Assembly: GCA_030684395.1 (NCBI GenBank)
Contig: JAUXTT010000017.1
Location: forward strand, 186,001-250,000
Length of the DNA stretch: 64,000 bases
Direction of reading: 5' to 3'
Source of the DNA: Bacteroidota bacterium
GTDB taxonomy: Bacteria > Bacteroidota > Bacteroidia > B-17B0 > Aurantibacillaceae
The notes under the pieces were generated by a model. The model saw only the letters and a program-made list of their open reading frames with translations. It had not been told where the DNA came from and searched no databases. Positions within the stretch are counted from its first letter, which is position 1. Every line of letters begins with the position of its first letter. Positions 55,094 through 63,331 of this stretch are shown here, piece by piece. The translations under genes and the position numbers were made by a program.

Positions 55094-55636
55094 ATGAAAA
55101 AACTAATAATCTTACTTTTACTTATTGCCACAGCTCCAATTTTTGGGCAATCATCTAGTTCTGCAGAATTTGAAATAAATCTGATTGTCAACAAAAACAG
55201 AAAAGATTTTGAAAACATGCAGATGTATTACATTTCAGGAACTGGAATTACAAACTGCCAACTTCAAATAGATTCCACCGAAAATAGTAATTACTGTAGT
55301 GTTAAACTTTACGGAAGCTATGTTTATTTTGGTGGTGGAAATGCTATATTTCCAACCTTTATCATTTCAGAAACGAAGAACAATGTCATTCAAAATTATC
55401 TGATTAAGGTTGATTTTAGCGCTGGACCCGTTTCAAACATTAAAACTTCCGAACCCAAAATTAATCAAATAGCAATTTCACTATATCCATCACAACCTGT
55501 GATAAATGCTGTGCATGACGAAAATAAAAGTTTGATTGTTAGGAATTATGAATTTCTTTCGGAAGTACAATCCATAAAGGAAAATAAGTACTTTTTTATA
55601 GATATGCTCACTTGGACAAAAATAATTTTTAATTAA
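55094..55636 (+). CDS. exported protein of unknown function
   Basis: A 180-residue protein starting at the ATG at 55094 (MKKLIILLLLIATAPIFGQS), three codons downstream of an alternative ATG. The mature part (INLIVNKNRKDFENMQMYYI) is beta-rich and unrelated to its neighbours, although the signal-peptide DNA is almost identical to that of the genes at 54415 and 55643. The last 50 codons recur as a fragment at 53262. No family recognised. Confidence 0.7.
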   Translation: MKKLIILLLLIATAPIFGQSSSSAEFEINLIVNKNRKDFENMQMYYISGTGITNCQLQIDSTENSNYCSVKLYGSYVYFGGGNAIFPTFIISETKNNVIQNYLIKVDFSAGPVSNIKTSEPKINQIAISLYPSQPVINAVHDENKSLIVRNYEFLSEVQSIKENKYFFIDMLTWTKIIFN

Positions 55637-55642
55637 ATTGAA

Positions 55643-56167
55643 ATGAAAAAACTAATCATCTTCATGTTCCTGATTGCCACAACTCCAAGTTTCGCGCAAA
55701 ATGATAGTGCCAGGATGTATAAAGGCAATGTGAATCATATAATTGTTTTAAACCCCAATGGTGAATCCTTAATAAAATTCCCTAAGAAAAAAAGAACCTA
55801 TAACGAATTTGTTGGAAATTATGCAATTGAATACGGCTTTAAGCTAGCAGAAGGATGGAGAAGAGACTCTTGTAATGGTGGATATGGAAAAGAGATGGGT
55901 GATAATCCGTATATAGATTTTATTAAATGTCAATTTATAAAGACAGATTACGGAAGCAATTTTGTTTATTTTTATTATAAAAGAGGTAAAAGATATTCTG
56001 GAAAAATTAAAGAAAAATTTAACTTGCTAGGTGGTTCTCGACAGGAAATAACTTTTCGTGCAAGATGTCGGAATGGAAAACTTCAAGGAAAAGGGACGCT
56101 CACAATATCTGAAACGAAAGAAATTGTTGCAGAATGTTTTTTTGAAAATGGAGAATTAGTTGGTTAA
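55643..56167 (+). CDS. truncated paralogue of the MORN-like protein
   Basis: A 174-residue frame with signal peptide MKKLIIFMFLIATTPSFAQN. GFKLAEGWRRDSCNGGYGKE and YYKRGKRYSGKIKEKFNLLG match the equivalents at 54415; CRNGKLQGKGTLTISETKEI and AECFFENGELVG end at a TAA where the paralogue continues with ECISVNRKTMGEYR. The reading frame beyond the stop is still similar for another 42 codons (next entry). Probably no longer complete. Seven bases separate it from the preceding gene. Confidence 0.65.
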   Translation: MKKLIIFMFLIATTPSFAQNDSARMYKGNVNHIIVLNPNGESLIKFPKKKRTYNEFVGNYAIEYGFKLAEGWRRDSCNGGYGKEMGDNPYIDFIKCQFIKTDYGSNFVYFYYKRGKRYSGKIKEKFNLLGGSRQEITFRARCRNGKLQGKGTLTISETKEIVAECFFENGELVG

Positions 56168-56293
56168 TGTGTTTTCGTGAATCGAAAAACAATGGGAGAA
56201 TATTGATTCACCTACGCAAAAGGAAATAGTCAGTGGACAAAAATGATTGAGTTAGATAAAGAGGGAAAAGTTATTTTAGTTCGAGAGCAATGA
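56168..56293 (+). pseudogene. remnant C-terminus of the truncated paralogue
   Basis: In the frame of the preceding gene, 42 codons after the stop read CVFVNRKTMGEY, a second stop (TGA in place of CGA at 56207) and then FTYAKGNSQWTKMIELDKEG to VILVREQ and TGA at 56291. The gene at 54415 reads CISVNRKTMGEYRFTYVKGN here. So a GAG-to-TAA and a CGA-to-TGA change cut an otherwise preserved tail. Confidence 0.75.
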
Positions 56294-56326
56294 AATAATA
56301 GGGAATTAATCCACAAAATTAACATT

Positions 56327-57055
56327 ATGAAAAAACTAGTATCCATTATTATAAGTTTCACTTTAGCATTAAATTCATTTGGTCAAGAACCTGCTGAACA
56401 AATAAGGTTAATCATAATAGATTCTTTAGGGAAGTTAATTACTCCCGATATTTGGATTAAAAGTAAACACATCAATATGAATGATGTGAAAGTAATTGAA
56501 TCTAAAGAAGAACATTTAATAATCGACTCAATTCCTAAATTTCAATTTGGCTCCATCGTTTTTAACGGAAGTTCTTATACCATTTTTCCAATAATTGGTG
56601 GTCATTGGCTAGACAATGAATATAATATCAAATTCTCTTTTGAAAATAAAGTCATGAATATCAATCTAATTACCAACGGTAGTTCTTTTAGTGACACCAT
56701 TACATTTAGAAAAGGGAATTTTGTTTACCTGCATCACAGTCTTAATTACAGTAATTCGCATTCGTTAATAGCAGCATGGCCTAAAGATTGTGATTTTATA
56801 AAACATACAAAAGAAAAAATCATTCAATTAAATTCCAATAGTGAAAGTGATTTTTGTTCTTTGAATTGTGAGGGAACAATAAAAGAATTAGATTCTAAGT
56901 TGACAACAATTCTATTAAAGAACATTAAATATTTTCCTGAATTTTTAATAATTAACAATTTACCTTTGGGGGTTCTTATTTGGAATAAGGAACGCCTTCA
57001 AGTCTGTTACTTTTCAGATAATTTTATTGAAATATTAAGAAAGAATTACTACTAA
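56327..57055 (+). CDS. exported protein of unknown function
   Basis: A 242-residue protein with a signal peptide (MKKLVSIIISFTLALNSFGQ). Mixed beta-strand character with VNLITNGSSFSDTITFRKGN-like segments and three cysteines in the second half (SDFCSLNCEGTIKE). No family recognised. It lies 33 bp after the remnant, on the same strand as the whole cluster, which probably forms one transcript. Confidence 0.7.
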   Translation: MKKLVSIIISFTLALNSFGQEPAEQIRLIIIDSLGKLITPDIWIKSKHINMNDVKVIESKEEHLIIDSIPKFQFGSIVFNGSSYTIFPIIGGHWLDNEYNIKFSFENKVMNINLITNGSSFSDTITFRKGNFVYLHHSLNYSNSHSLIAAWPKDCDFIKHTKEKIIQLNSNSESDFCSLNCEGTIKELDSKLTTILLKNIKYFPEFLIINNLPLGVLIWNKERLQVCYFSDNFIEILRKNYY

Positions 57056-57065
57056 AAGCAGAGTG

Positions 57066-57089
57066 ATTGAATATTATAATTTATAGAAT
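57066..57089 (+). repeat. 24-bp leader repeat, copy 1
   Basis: ATTGAATATTATAATTTATAGAAT just before the ATG at 57088 recurs with one mismatch at 57878-57901, in the 5' space of the next gene. It may mark a duplication of the 5' end of the gene at 57088; copy 2 is followed by a ten-codon frame beginning MKNRTYF. Confidence 0.6.
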
Positions 57090-57882
57090 GAGAAAAATGA
57101 AAAAATATAGTTTAATAATCTTACTCACTTGTGTTTTGATGAAATCGCATGCACAATATCCTTCTGAGATTTCATTCGAAATAAACCAACAAAAATTTCT
57201 GGTAAAAGTAAATTATACAACTAATTTTAAAACAGTTGTTGCTTTTTTTAGAGATTCAGTTCTGATTAAAAGCGACACATTATTGCATAACGAATTTACA
57301 AAATTATACTTTCGAGGATTTAATAAAGACACATTGGTAAATATAAGATTGATTGGATTTAAAAACGGATACAAAAATGCTGAATATGTATATGCAAGTA
57401 AATATATCGAAATTGAGAAAACACTTAGTCTCGACTTAGATCCTTCATATTATGATAAATATTGTAAATTGTATGAGTATAACAAAAAACTAAATAATTT
57501 TAATTCGGTTAATGGATTTGACTGGATACGTAATCCTGAATTTCTTAAAAGTAATCCTCATTACTTTACAAGTACCCAAAGGTTTGATTGTGAACAGTTG
57601 TCATACATCACAACACTATTCCTTATAAGTAATCTTAAAATTTACCCAAAAGCACAAATGAATCAAATGTCTGCAAACGATTCTTTTGGAACAATGGTAG
57701 TTGAACTATACGAAATTGATAAGAAAAACGAAAATAAAAAAACAATGATAGATAGGCAGGTGAAATGCACTATGCAACCTGTTTGTTATGGACCTTCGCA
57801 TGTTTCCCACTTTAATGATGGGTTATATTGGGAAAAGCATTGTGTAGATTTTAAAGCATATAGGCTACTTGGGAGTAATTGA
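57088..57882 (+). CDS. exported protein of unknown function
   Basis: A 264-residue protein if started at 57088 (MRKMKKYSLIILLTCVLMKS); an ATG at 57097 (MKKYSLI) is equally plausible and an upstream TTG is rejected. After the signal peptide the chain is acidic-basic mixed with ISFEINQQKFLVKVNYTTNF and a distal HFNDGLYWEKHCVDFKAYRL, with no recognised family. It shares a 24-bp leader with the space after it. Confidence 0.68.
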   Translation: MRKMKKYSLIILLTCVLMKSHAQYPSEISFEINQQKFLVKVNYTTNFKTVVAFFRDSVLIKSDTLLHNEFTKLYFRGFNKDTLVNIRLIGFKNGYKNAEYVYASKYIEIEKTLSLDLDPSYYDKYCKLYEYNKKLNNFNSVNGFDWIRNPEFLKSNPHYFTSTQRFDCEQLSYITTLFLISNLKIYPKAQMNQMSANDSFGTMVVELYEIDKKNENKKTMIDRQVKCTMQPVCYGPSHVSHFNDGLYWEKHCVDFKAYRLLGSN

Positions 57883-57901
57883 ATATTATAATTAATAGAA
57901 T
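57878..57901 (+). repeat. 24-bp leader repeat, copy 2
   Basis: ATTGAATATTATAATTAATAGAAT, one mismatch from the copy at 57066. The ATG at 57909 opens a frame of only ten codons (MKNRTYFIHL) before a stop, perhaps the trimmed start of a lost gene. Confidence 0.6.
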
Positions 57902-57967
57902 TTATAAAATGAAAAATAGAACCTATTTTATACATCTTTAAAATAATTAATACAGAAAAATAATTCT

Positions 57968-59407
57968 ATGAAAATTTTTATCTTCATTCTTGCTTGCCTT
58001 TTAATCTTTGTTAATAACTATGCCCAACCAGGTTATCCGCCAGATAAATATGTGAACTTAGATGATATACCAGATTCTGCCGAAATTGTATATACGAGCT
58101 TTGTACACCCTTCGAATATTTATGGCGGCTATCAGATTTACTATTTTATTGATTCGAGTACAACAAAGTTCAAAAATCTATCTCTTTTAAAAGAAATCAC
58201 ATTAGACTTGAACTTTATCCCGCAAGAAATGATTGATTTCGGACAGAATATCGAAATTTTGAAAATGAGGAGTAATCACTATAAAATGTCGAATAACATC
58301 GAAAATGCGCAGCTTCATGATACTATCAAAAATTTACTTTTGCTGAATAAACTTCCAAATCTAACAACTGTTTATATCAGTGGGTTTTACATTGATGAAG
58401 AAAATCAACTAGTTAATAATGAATTACGTATAGCACAAAGCAATAATCAGAGTCGATTTTTTTCTTTTGTAGATGTAGAAATTTTAAACATTAGCGAACA
58501 CGTACTTTGCACGAAGTTATACTTGCACACAACGAAAATCAGCAATATTAAGGGTCTTGTTCAAAATACTTTTATAAAGGAAATGTATTTATCTAAACTC
58601 AACTTTATTAAATTGCCTGAAAATTTACCTCCTTCACTTGAAAAGCTCGAAGTAAGTAATTGTGATTCATTGACCGATATTTCAAATTTATCAGAATATC
58701 CAAAATTATCATCTTTCATTATTCATACAGGCTCAAAAATAAAACAGTTCCCTAAAAAACTTCAATCTGAGATTTTTTCAACGATTGAAATCGATTATAT
58801 TAGACCAGAACGTGTTGTTGAATTTATGGAGTTTATCAGCAATGCAAAAACAATTGAATGGCTTAAAATTGGAACATGCCGAGGGGAAGGAATCGGTAAA
58901 ATTGATGTTGATTTCCGAAACAATAAGGTTACAATTGGAACACTAGATATTAATGGAAATTGCTTTGATTCAAGAGCCCCAATTCAACTAAACGGAATAG
59001 ATAGCCTTTCGGTAACAAATTTATATTTGAATGGAGTTTTTGATGAAATTCCTGCCTTTTCAAAAATAAAAGACCTGCGTAAATTGTATTTTGGTTCATG
59101 TTATCCTATGAATAAAGAAACTATGGAAGAACTATTTAAATTAAAAAATCTCTCAGAATTCAGAATTAGCAATATTAAAGTTAATGTAATACCAGAGCGT
59201 TTTTTTAAAAATAACACAAGTCTAGTGAGTTTATCAATTGTAGGGTCTGAGATCAAAAACTTATCCTTTCATAATTGCATTTTGATCAATTTAAGACACT
59301 TTCATATAGCTGGGAATATGAATCTGGAAAAAATTCCAAAGAAAATGTATTATCCCAATGCTTATTTAAATTTGTACGGGAATAAAAAAGAAAAGTACAC
59401 GAATTGA
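57968..59407 (+). CDS. exported leucine-rich-repeat-like protein
   Basis: A 479-residue protein with a signal peptide (MKIFIFILACLLIFVNNYAQ). Residues about 60-470 show an irregular L-x-x-L-x-x-L pattern (EMYLSKLNFIKLPENLPPSL, NLSEFRISNIKVNVIPERFF, TSLVSLSIVGSEIKNLSFHN), as in leucine-rich repeats of the diverged, BspA-like kind. It would form a solenoid for protein binding on the cell surface or in the periplasm. No T9SS sorting domain is visible. It is the last gene before the right end of the putative island. Confidence 0.75.
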   Translation: MKIFIFILACLLIFVNNYAQPGYPPDKYVNLDDIPDSAEIVYTSFVHPSNIYGGYQIYYFIDSSTTKFKNLSLLKEITLDLNFIPQEMIDFGQNIEILKMRSNHYKMSNNIENAQLHDTIKNLLLLNKLPNLTTVYISGFYIDEENQLVNNELRIAQSNNQSRFFSFVDVEILNISEHVLCTKLYLHTTKISNIKGLVQNTFIKEMYLSKLNFIKLPENLPPSLEKLEVSNCDSLTDISNLSEYPKLSSFIIHTGSKIKQFPKKLQSEIFSTIEIDYIRPERVVEFMEFISNAKTIEWLKIGTCRGEGIGKIDVDFRNNKVTIGTLDINGNCFDSRAPIQLNGIDSLSVTNLYLNGVFDEIPAFSKIKDLRKLYFGSCYPMNKETMEELFKLKNLSEFRISNIKVNVIPERFFKNNTSLVSLSIVGSEIKNLSFHNCILINLRHFHIAGNMNLEKIPKKMYYPNAYLNLYGNKKEKYTN

Positions 59408-59523
59408 TACACCAACATTACGCATTAAAAAAAATTGAGTTCGATAGCAGAAATAGTATTAAAACACAAACAAAATGAAAACTACACTAATTTTAAGAAG
59501 ATAATTTAATCTAAGTTAAAAAT

Positions 59524-59544
59524 TATCCACCTATATATCCACCC
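59524..59544. repeat. paired TATCCACC repeat, right end
   Basis: TATCCACCT at 59524 and TATCCACCC at 59536, the same 12-nt period and orientation as the left-end pair at 36018 and 36030. Confidence 0.5.
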
Positions 59545-59552
59545 GATAAACT

Positions 59553-59591
59553 AAAAAACTCCTGTAAATACTTGATTTACAGGAGTTTTTT
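59553..59591 (-). terminator. terminator of tRNA-Glu
   Basis: A 17-bp stem AAAAAACTCCTGTAAAT/ATTTACAGGAGTTTTTT with a 5-nt loop. It lies 11 bp downstream of the tRNA 3' end on the minus strand and works in both directions. Confidence 0.85.
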
Positions 59592-59602
59592 AGTTTTAAC
59601 TG

Positions 59603-59674
59603 TAGCCCGTACGGGAATCGAACCCGTGTTTCGTCCGTGAAAGGGACGCGTCCTAACCCCTAGACGAACGGGCC
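59603..59674 (-). tRNA. tRNA-Glu (TTC)
   Basis: Minus-strand cloverleaf beginning GGCCCGTTCGTCTAGGGGTT, anticodon stem CGTCC/GGACG with loop CTTTCAC (anticodon TTC), T-arm ACGGGTTCGATTCCCGT and acceptor ending ACGGGCT with discriminator A; CCA is not encoded. The first acceptor pair is a G-U wobble in this alignment. Its 3' end is duplicated at 35875-35888. Confidence 0.94.
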
Positions 59675-59770
59675 ATCTTATGTTTAGTGTAAAAACTTCA
59701 GATGGTAAAGCCAAATTTTTCATTTGGGAGTGCAAATGTAGAACTTTTTTTAATCCCTACAAAAATTTCT

Positions 59771-60466
59771 TTAAAAATTTAAGTCATCCCCAAACGTAGC
59801 GTCGTTTTGAAACCTGAAACCCAGTCGTTTACCCGTTTTTAGCTTATCGCTTTGGATACGCTCCTGGATCTCATTTAAGGAAATTTCCTTTACTGCCTCG
59901 GTAGGTGGCGTATAAAGGTCGAAACTGATACAATAGATGATCAATTCATTTACAATATCCTTTATCGCTTCTTTTGAAATAGGAGCTGGAGAAAAATTCT
60001 GATACTTAAAGCCTAAGTTTGGTTTTGATTCCACAAAAAAACGTGACTCCTGATTAACAAAAATCCGCGCAATCAAATATCCCAAATCGTTTAAACGATT
60101 ATACTTAAAACTATCGGACAGGAAATTGTAAACGTAAATAATACCGCAATAAGAATTGTTGTGATTTTCTTTCACATAACCGGTTTTAAACATCGGATGC
60201 GATTTATCAAATTCAAATACATTCGTATGCATATAAAACACCAGTACATCACCCGCTACTTTCAACTCTACCTGATAATCACCAATAGAATCGTAATCAA
60301 CATGTATCCGGTGATCTATGCCTTTTGCTTCTTCTTTCAATTCGTCACATATCTCGTTCACCACTGTTTTGAATTGCTCAAAGGCTGCTTTCGTATTACG
60401 ATATACATTTTGTTTCATTACTGACTTTTCTTTCAGTAATTGAGTTATTTGATCTTTTTGTGACAT
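59771..60466 (-). CDS. conserved hypothetical protein
   Basis: A 231-residue soluble protein with no signal peptide or membrane helices. Starts MSQKDQITQLLKEKSVMKQN, a helical N-terminus, then alternating strands (YQVELKVAGDVLVFYMHTNV) and the segment FQNDATFGDDLNF at the end. I do not recognise a motif; the sequence character suggests a conserved Bacteroidota cytoplasmic protein. It is separated from proS by 36 bp and read in the same direction, so co-transcription is likely. Confidence 0.72.
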   Translation of the reverse strand: MSQKDQITQLLKEKSVMKQNVYRNTKAAFEQFKTVVNEICDELKEEAKGIDHRIHVDYDSIGDYQVELKVAGDVLVFYMHTNVFEFDKSHPMFKTGYVKENHNNSYCGIIYVYNFLSDSFKYNRLNDLGYLIARIFVNQESRFFVESKPNLGFKYQNFSPAPISKEAIKDIVNELIIYCISFDLYTPPTEAVKEISLNEIQERIQSDKLKTGKRLGFRFQNDATFGDDLNF

Positions 60467-60502
60467 GTTTTAGTTTTCCTTTCCGATTGTTTGCGCAGTT
60501 TA

Positions 60503-61975
60503 TTAATATGCAATAGCAAACAACACCCGTTCTTTACTTCTCGCTCCTGTCAAAATACATTTTCCTTCTTCCTGAACATTATTCAAAGGTATACACCTAA
60601 TCGTTGCTTTTGTCATTTCCTTGATCTTTTGCTCTGTTTCAGATGTCCCATCCCAATGAGCCGCAACAAATCCACCTTTTGTTTCCAAAACTTTTACAAA
60701 TTCATCCCAGGTTTCAACCCTGGTAGTAAGCTCGGTTTTGCGTTTCAGTGCAATCTGATATAAATTGTCCTGAATATCTGATAACAATTGAACGATTTTT
60801 GTCTCAATTCCTTCAATAGAAACAGTTTCTTTACTTAATGTATCCCTACGTGCTATTTCAACCGTTCCGTTTGCCAAATCACGTTCTCCTACAGCAATAC
60901 GCACAGGTACGCCTTTCATTTCGTACTCGGCAAATTTCCAACCCGGGCGCTGCGTATCACGGTCATCAAATTTTACACTGATCCCGAAATTTTCCAGTTT
61001 TTTCTTTAAAGGAAGTACAACTTCTCTAATTTTATTCAACCCTTCTTCGCCTTTATAAATAGGCACTATAACTACCTGAATAGGGGCAAGTTTTGGAGGC
61101 AGTACTAAACCATTGTCATCACTATGGCTCATCACTAAAGCTCCCATCAAACGGGTAGAAACACCCCAGGAAGTAGCCCACACATAATCCAGCTTGCCTT
61201 CTTTACTGGTAAATTTTACATCAAACGCTTTTGCGAAATTTTGTCCCAAAAAATGAGAAGTTCCTGCCTGCAATGCCTTTCCATCCTGCAACATTGCCTC
61301 AATACAATAAGTATCTAATGCCCCGGCAAAACGCTCGTTAACTGTTTTCACCCCTTTTACGACCGGAACAGCCATAAAGTTTTCTACAAAATCAGCATAA
61401 ACATCAAGCATTTTTCTGGTTTCCTCAACTGCTTCTTCAGCCGTTGCATGAGCCGTGTGTCCTTCTTGCCAAAGGAATTCCGCAGTACGTAAAAACAAAC
61501 GCGTACGCATTTCCCAACGTACTACATTGGCCCATTGATTTATTAAAAGTGGAAGATCTCTGTATGATTGAATCCATCCTCTGTAAGTATTCCAGATAAT
61601 GGTTTCAGATGTAGGACGAACTATCAACTCTTCTTCCAGCTTGGCATCCGGATCAACAACTATAGAACCGTCGGGTGCGGTTTTTAAACGATAATGTGTT
61701 ACAACTGCGCATTCTTTAGCAAAACCATCTACGTGGCTTGCCTCTTTGCTAAAAAACGATTTGGGTATAAACAATGGGAAATATGCGTTTACGTGACCGG
61801 TGTCTTTGAACATTTTATCCAGGGCTGCCTGCATCTTTTCCCAAATTGCATAACCATGTGGTTTTATAACCATACAACCTCTAACCGCGCTATGTTCAGC
61901 CAGGTCAGCTTTCAACACTAACTCATTGTACCACTTCGAAAAGTCTTCCTTTCTTGTTCCTATTTCCTTACTCAT
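60503..61975 (-). CDS. proS: prolyl-tRNA synthetase (archaeal/eukaryotic-like short form)
   Basis: Charges tRNA-Pro. The ATG at 61975 ([20 protein letters not shown]) gives 490 residues, typical of the archaeal/eukaryotic-like type found in Bacteroidota, which lacks the editing domain of the long bacterial type. Class II motifs: motif 1 in [20 protein letters not shown], motif 2 [20 protein letters not shown], motif 3 in [20 protein letters not shown], followed by the anticodon-binding domain and the C-terminal zinc-binding-like region ending in a tyrosine (LFAIAY). An in-frame start 63 bp upstream is rejected. Confidence 0.96.
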   Translation of the reverse strand: MSKEIGTRKEDFSKWYNELVLKADLAEHSAVRGCMVIKPHGYAIWEKMQAALDKMFKDTGHVNAYFPLFIPKSFFSKEASHVDGFAKECAVVTHYRLKTAPDGSIVVDPDAKLEEELIVRPTSETIIWNTYRGWIQSYRDLPLLINQWANVVRWEMRTRLFLRTAEFLWQEGHTAHATAEEAVEETRKMLDVYADFVENFMAVPVVKGVKTVNERFAGALDTYCIEAMLQDGKALQAGTSHFLGQNFAKAFDVKFTSKEGKLDYVWATSWGVSTRLMGALVMSHSDDNGLVLPPKLAPIQVVIVPIYKGEEGLNKIREVVLPLKKKLENFGISVKFDDRDTQRPGWKFAEYEMKGVPVRIAVGERDLANGTVEIARRDTLSKETVSIEGIETKIVQLLSDIQDNLYQIALKRKTELTTRVETWDEFVKVLETKGGFVAAHWDGTSETEQKIKEMTKATIRCIPLNNVQEEGKCILTGARSKERVLFAIAY

Positions 61976-62070
61976 AAAAATTACAAAAATTCGTTTTAAT
62001 TGGTCTAAAATTTGTACTTTAGCTACGAATCCCCACACAAAAGTAATGTTAATTTTAAATTAATTGAGCA

Positions 62071-63303
62071 ATGAAACGCAGTAGTGTATTTTTAATCGGG
62101 GCGATTGTGTGTGCGGTAGTATTTTCTTCGTGTGATGCACTTAAGAAAATGCAAACTTCCGGGAGCGATGACGTATATCTTGATCCAAAAAAGGATCGTT
62201 CAGCATTTTACAAAGCAGATGAACCAAAAGTTGCTGTAGTAGAGGAGAAAACAATGACCCCGGTTCCCGAAATGGATCCAAACAATCCGTATTACAAGGA
62301 CCCAACTTATAGCCCTGATGATTATTATGATAATCAATATGCATCCCGTTTAAAACGTTTCCATAATCCTACTTATGGGTTGGGTTATTATGACAGTTAT
62401 TACACCAATTCTTATTTCTACAACCAAAATCCTTATCAATATGGTGTAAGTATCTATAACGGATATAATTTTTGGGGACCCTCTTACAACAATTACATGT
62501 ATGTACCTAACTACAATTGGGGCGGATGGTATGGCTACGGGTCTAATTTTGGATACAACAGTTATTGTGGAAGCGGATGGGGATGGAATTCTCCGTATTA
62601 TGGATACAATAGTCCGTACTATAGCAATTGGTACAATCCTTATGGATATAACAACAATTATTACGGATATAACAGCTGGAACAATCCATACAACAACTAT
62701 TACGGCAACAACTATGGATATAACAATGCTTATGATTATAACAGTAATGTTTATTATGGTCCGCGTGTATCTCACTCCGGCTCAAACTCTCGTCAGGTAA
62801 TTAATCCGGGAATGGGTTTGGTTCAAAAAACCGCTTCTCCTAATACGAATTCGGAACCTAAAACCGCAGTAGCAGGACCAACAGACATCAAGCGTTTTGA
62901 ACACATCACTGTTCCCAAAGAAACCTATACAAAAAATCCGCTTGGTGAATCTACTCCGAGAACACTTCATTCAAACGAAAATGTTATTGGCTCTCCGCAA
63001 CCAAAAACTGTTACTCCGGTAAAAGGTAAAGACGGGTCTCAACCTGTTAAAAGTGAAGGAAACCTTAACGGTGGTAATCAGCCTAAACCAAAAAAAGGAT
63101 CCTACAATAATCAGCCTATTTCTATTGACAACTCTAATTCAAGTCCCGGGAATAATGGAACATCTTCTCCTAAAAAGAATGATTGGTTTAAATCGGAACC
63201 AATAAAAAGTAACAGCGGTTCAGGCTCACCCGGTTATAGTTCACCAAAAAGTAATAGTAGTGGTGGGAGTTCAAAACCTTCAGGTGGTTTAAAACCGCGT
63301 TAA
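62071..63303 (+). CDS. tyrosine/asparagine-rich lipoprotein
   Basis: A 410-residue protein with a lipobox VFSSCDA near residue 21. The middle (about residues 85-240) is extraordinarily rich in Y, N, G, S and W (for example GYNSPYYSNWYNPYGYNNN), a low-complexity segment. The C-terminal third is proline-, serine- and glycine-rich (NNSPGNNGTSSPKKNDWF type). It is probably an outer-membrane-associated, extended surface protein. No homology is recognised. It is divergent from proS. Confidence 0.82.
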   Translation: MKRSSVFLIGAIVCAVVFSSCDALKKMQTSGSDDVYLDPKKDRSAFYKADEPKVAVVEEKTMTPVPEMDPNNPYYKDPTYSPDDYYDNQYASRLKRFHNPTYGLGYYDSYYTNSYFYNQNPYQYGVSIYNGYNFWGPSYNNYMYVPNYNWGGWYGYGSNFGYNSYCGSGWGWNSPYYGYNSPYYSNWYNPYGYNNNYYGYNSWNNPYNNYYGNNYGYNNAYDYNSNVYYGPRVSHSGSNSRQVINPGMGLVQKTASPNTNSEPKTAVAGPTDIKRFEHITVPKETYTKNPLGESTPRTLHSNENVIGSPQPKTVTPVKGKDGSQPVKSEGNLNGGNQPKPKKGSYNNQPISIDNSNSSPGNNGTSSPKKNDWFKSEPIKSNSGSGSPGYSSPKSNSSGGSSKPSGGLKPR

Positions 63304-63331
63304 TAATCGTATCACCTAATACAAAATTACA

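Larger units (their letters stand above)
59408..59602. other. right end of the putative island
   Basis: Gene-free spacer holding the second TATCCACC repeat pair, a strong terminator (59553-59591) and the tRNA-Glu 3' end. No further features. Confidence 0.6.
35875..59614. mobile_element. putative tRNA-Glu-flanked genomic island, no integrase seen
   Basis: The 23.7 kb between the two TGTAGCCCGTACGG copies is more AT-rich by eye than its flanks, carries mostly secreted proteins of unknown function, duplicated gene fragments and pseudogenes, and has matching TATCCACC repeat pairs just inside each end (36018-36038 and 59524-59544). No integrase, transposase or conjugation gene is present, so it is either an old, immobilised element or a coincidental arrangement. 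Boundaries are those of the direct repeats. Confidence 0.45.

Noticed and set aside
62350-62800. Open frames antisense to the Tyr/Asn-rich lipoprotein
   Set aside because: Low-complexity isoleucine/valine- or threonine-rich products caused by the repeat codons; no start context or homology.
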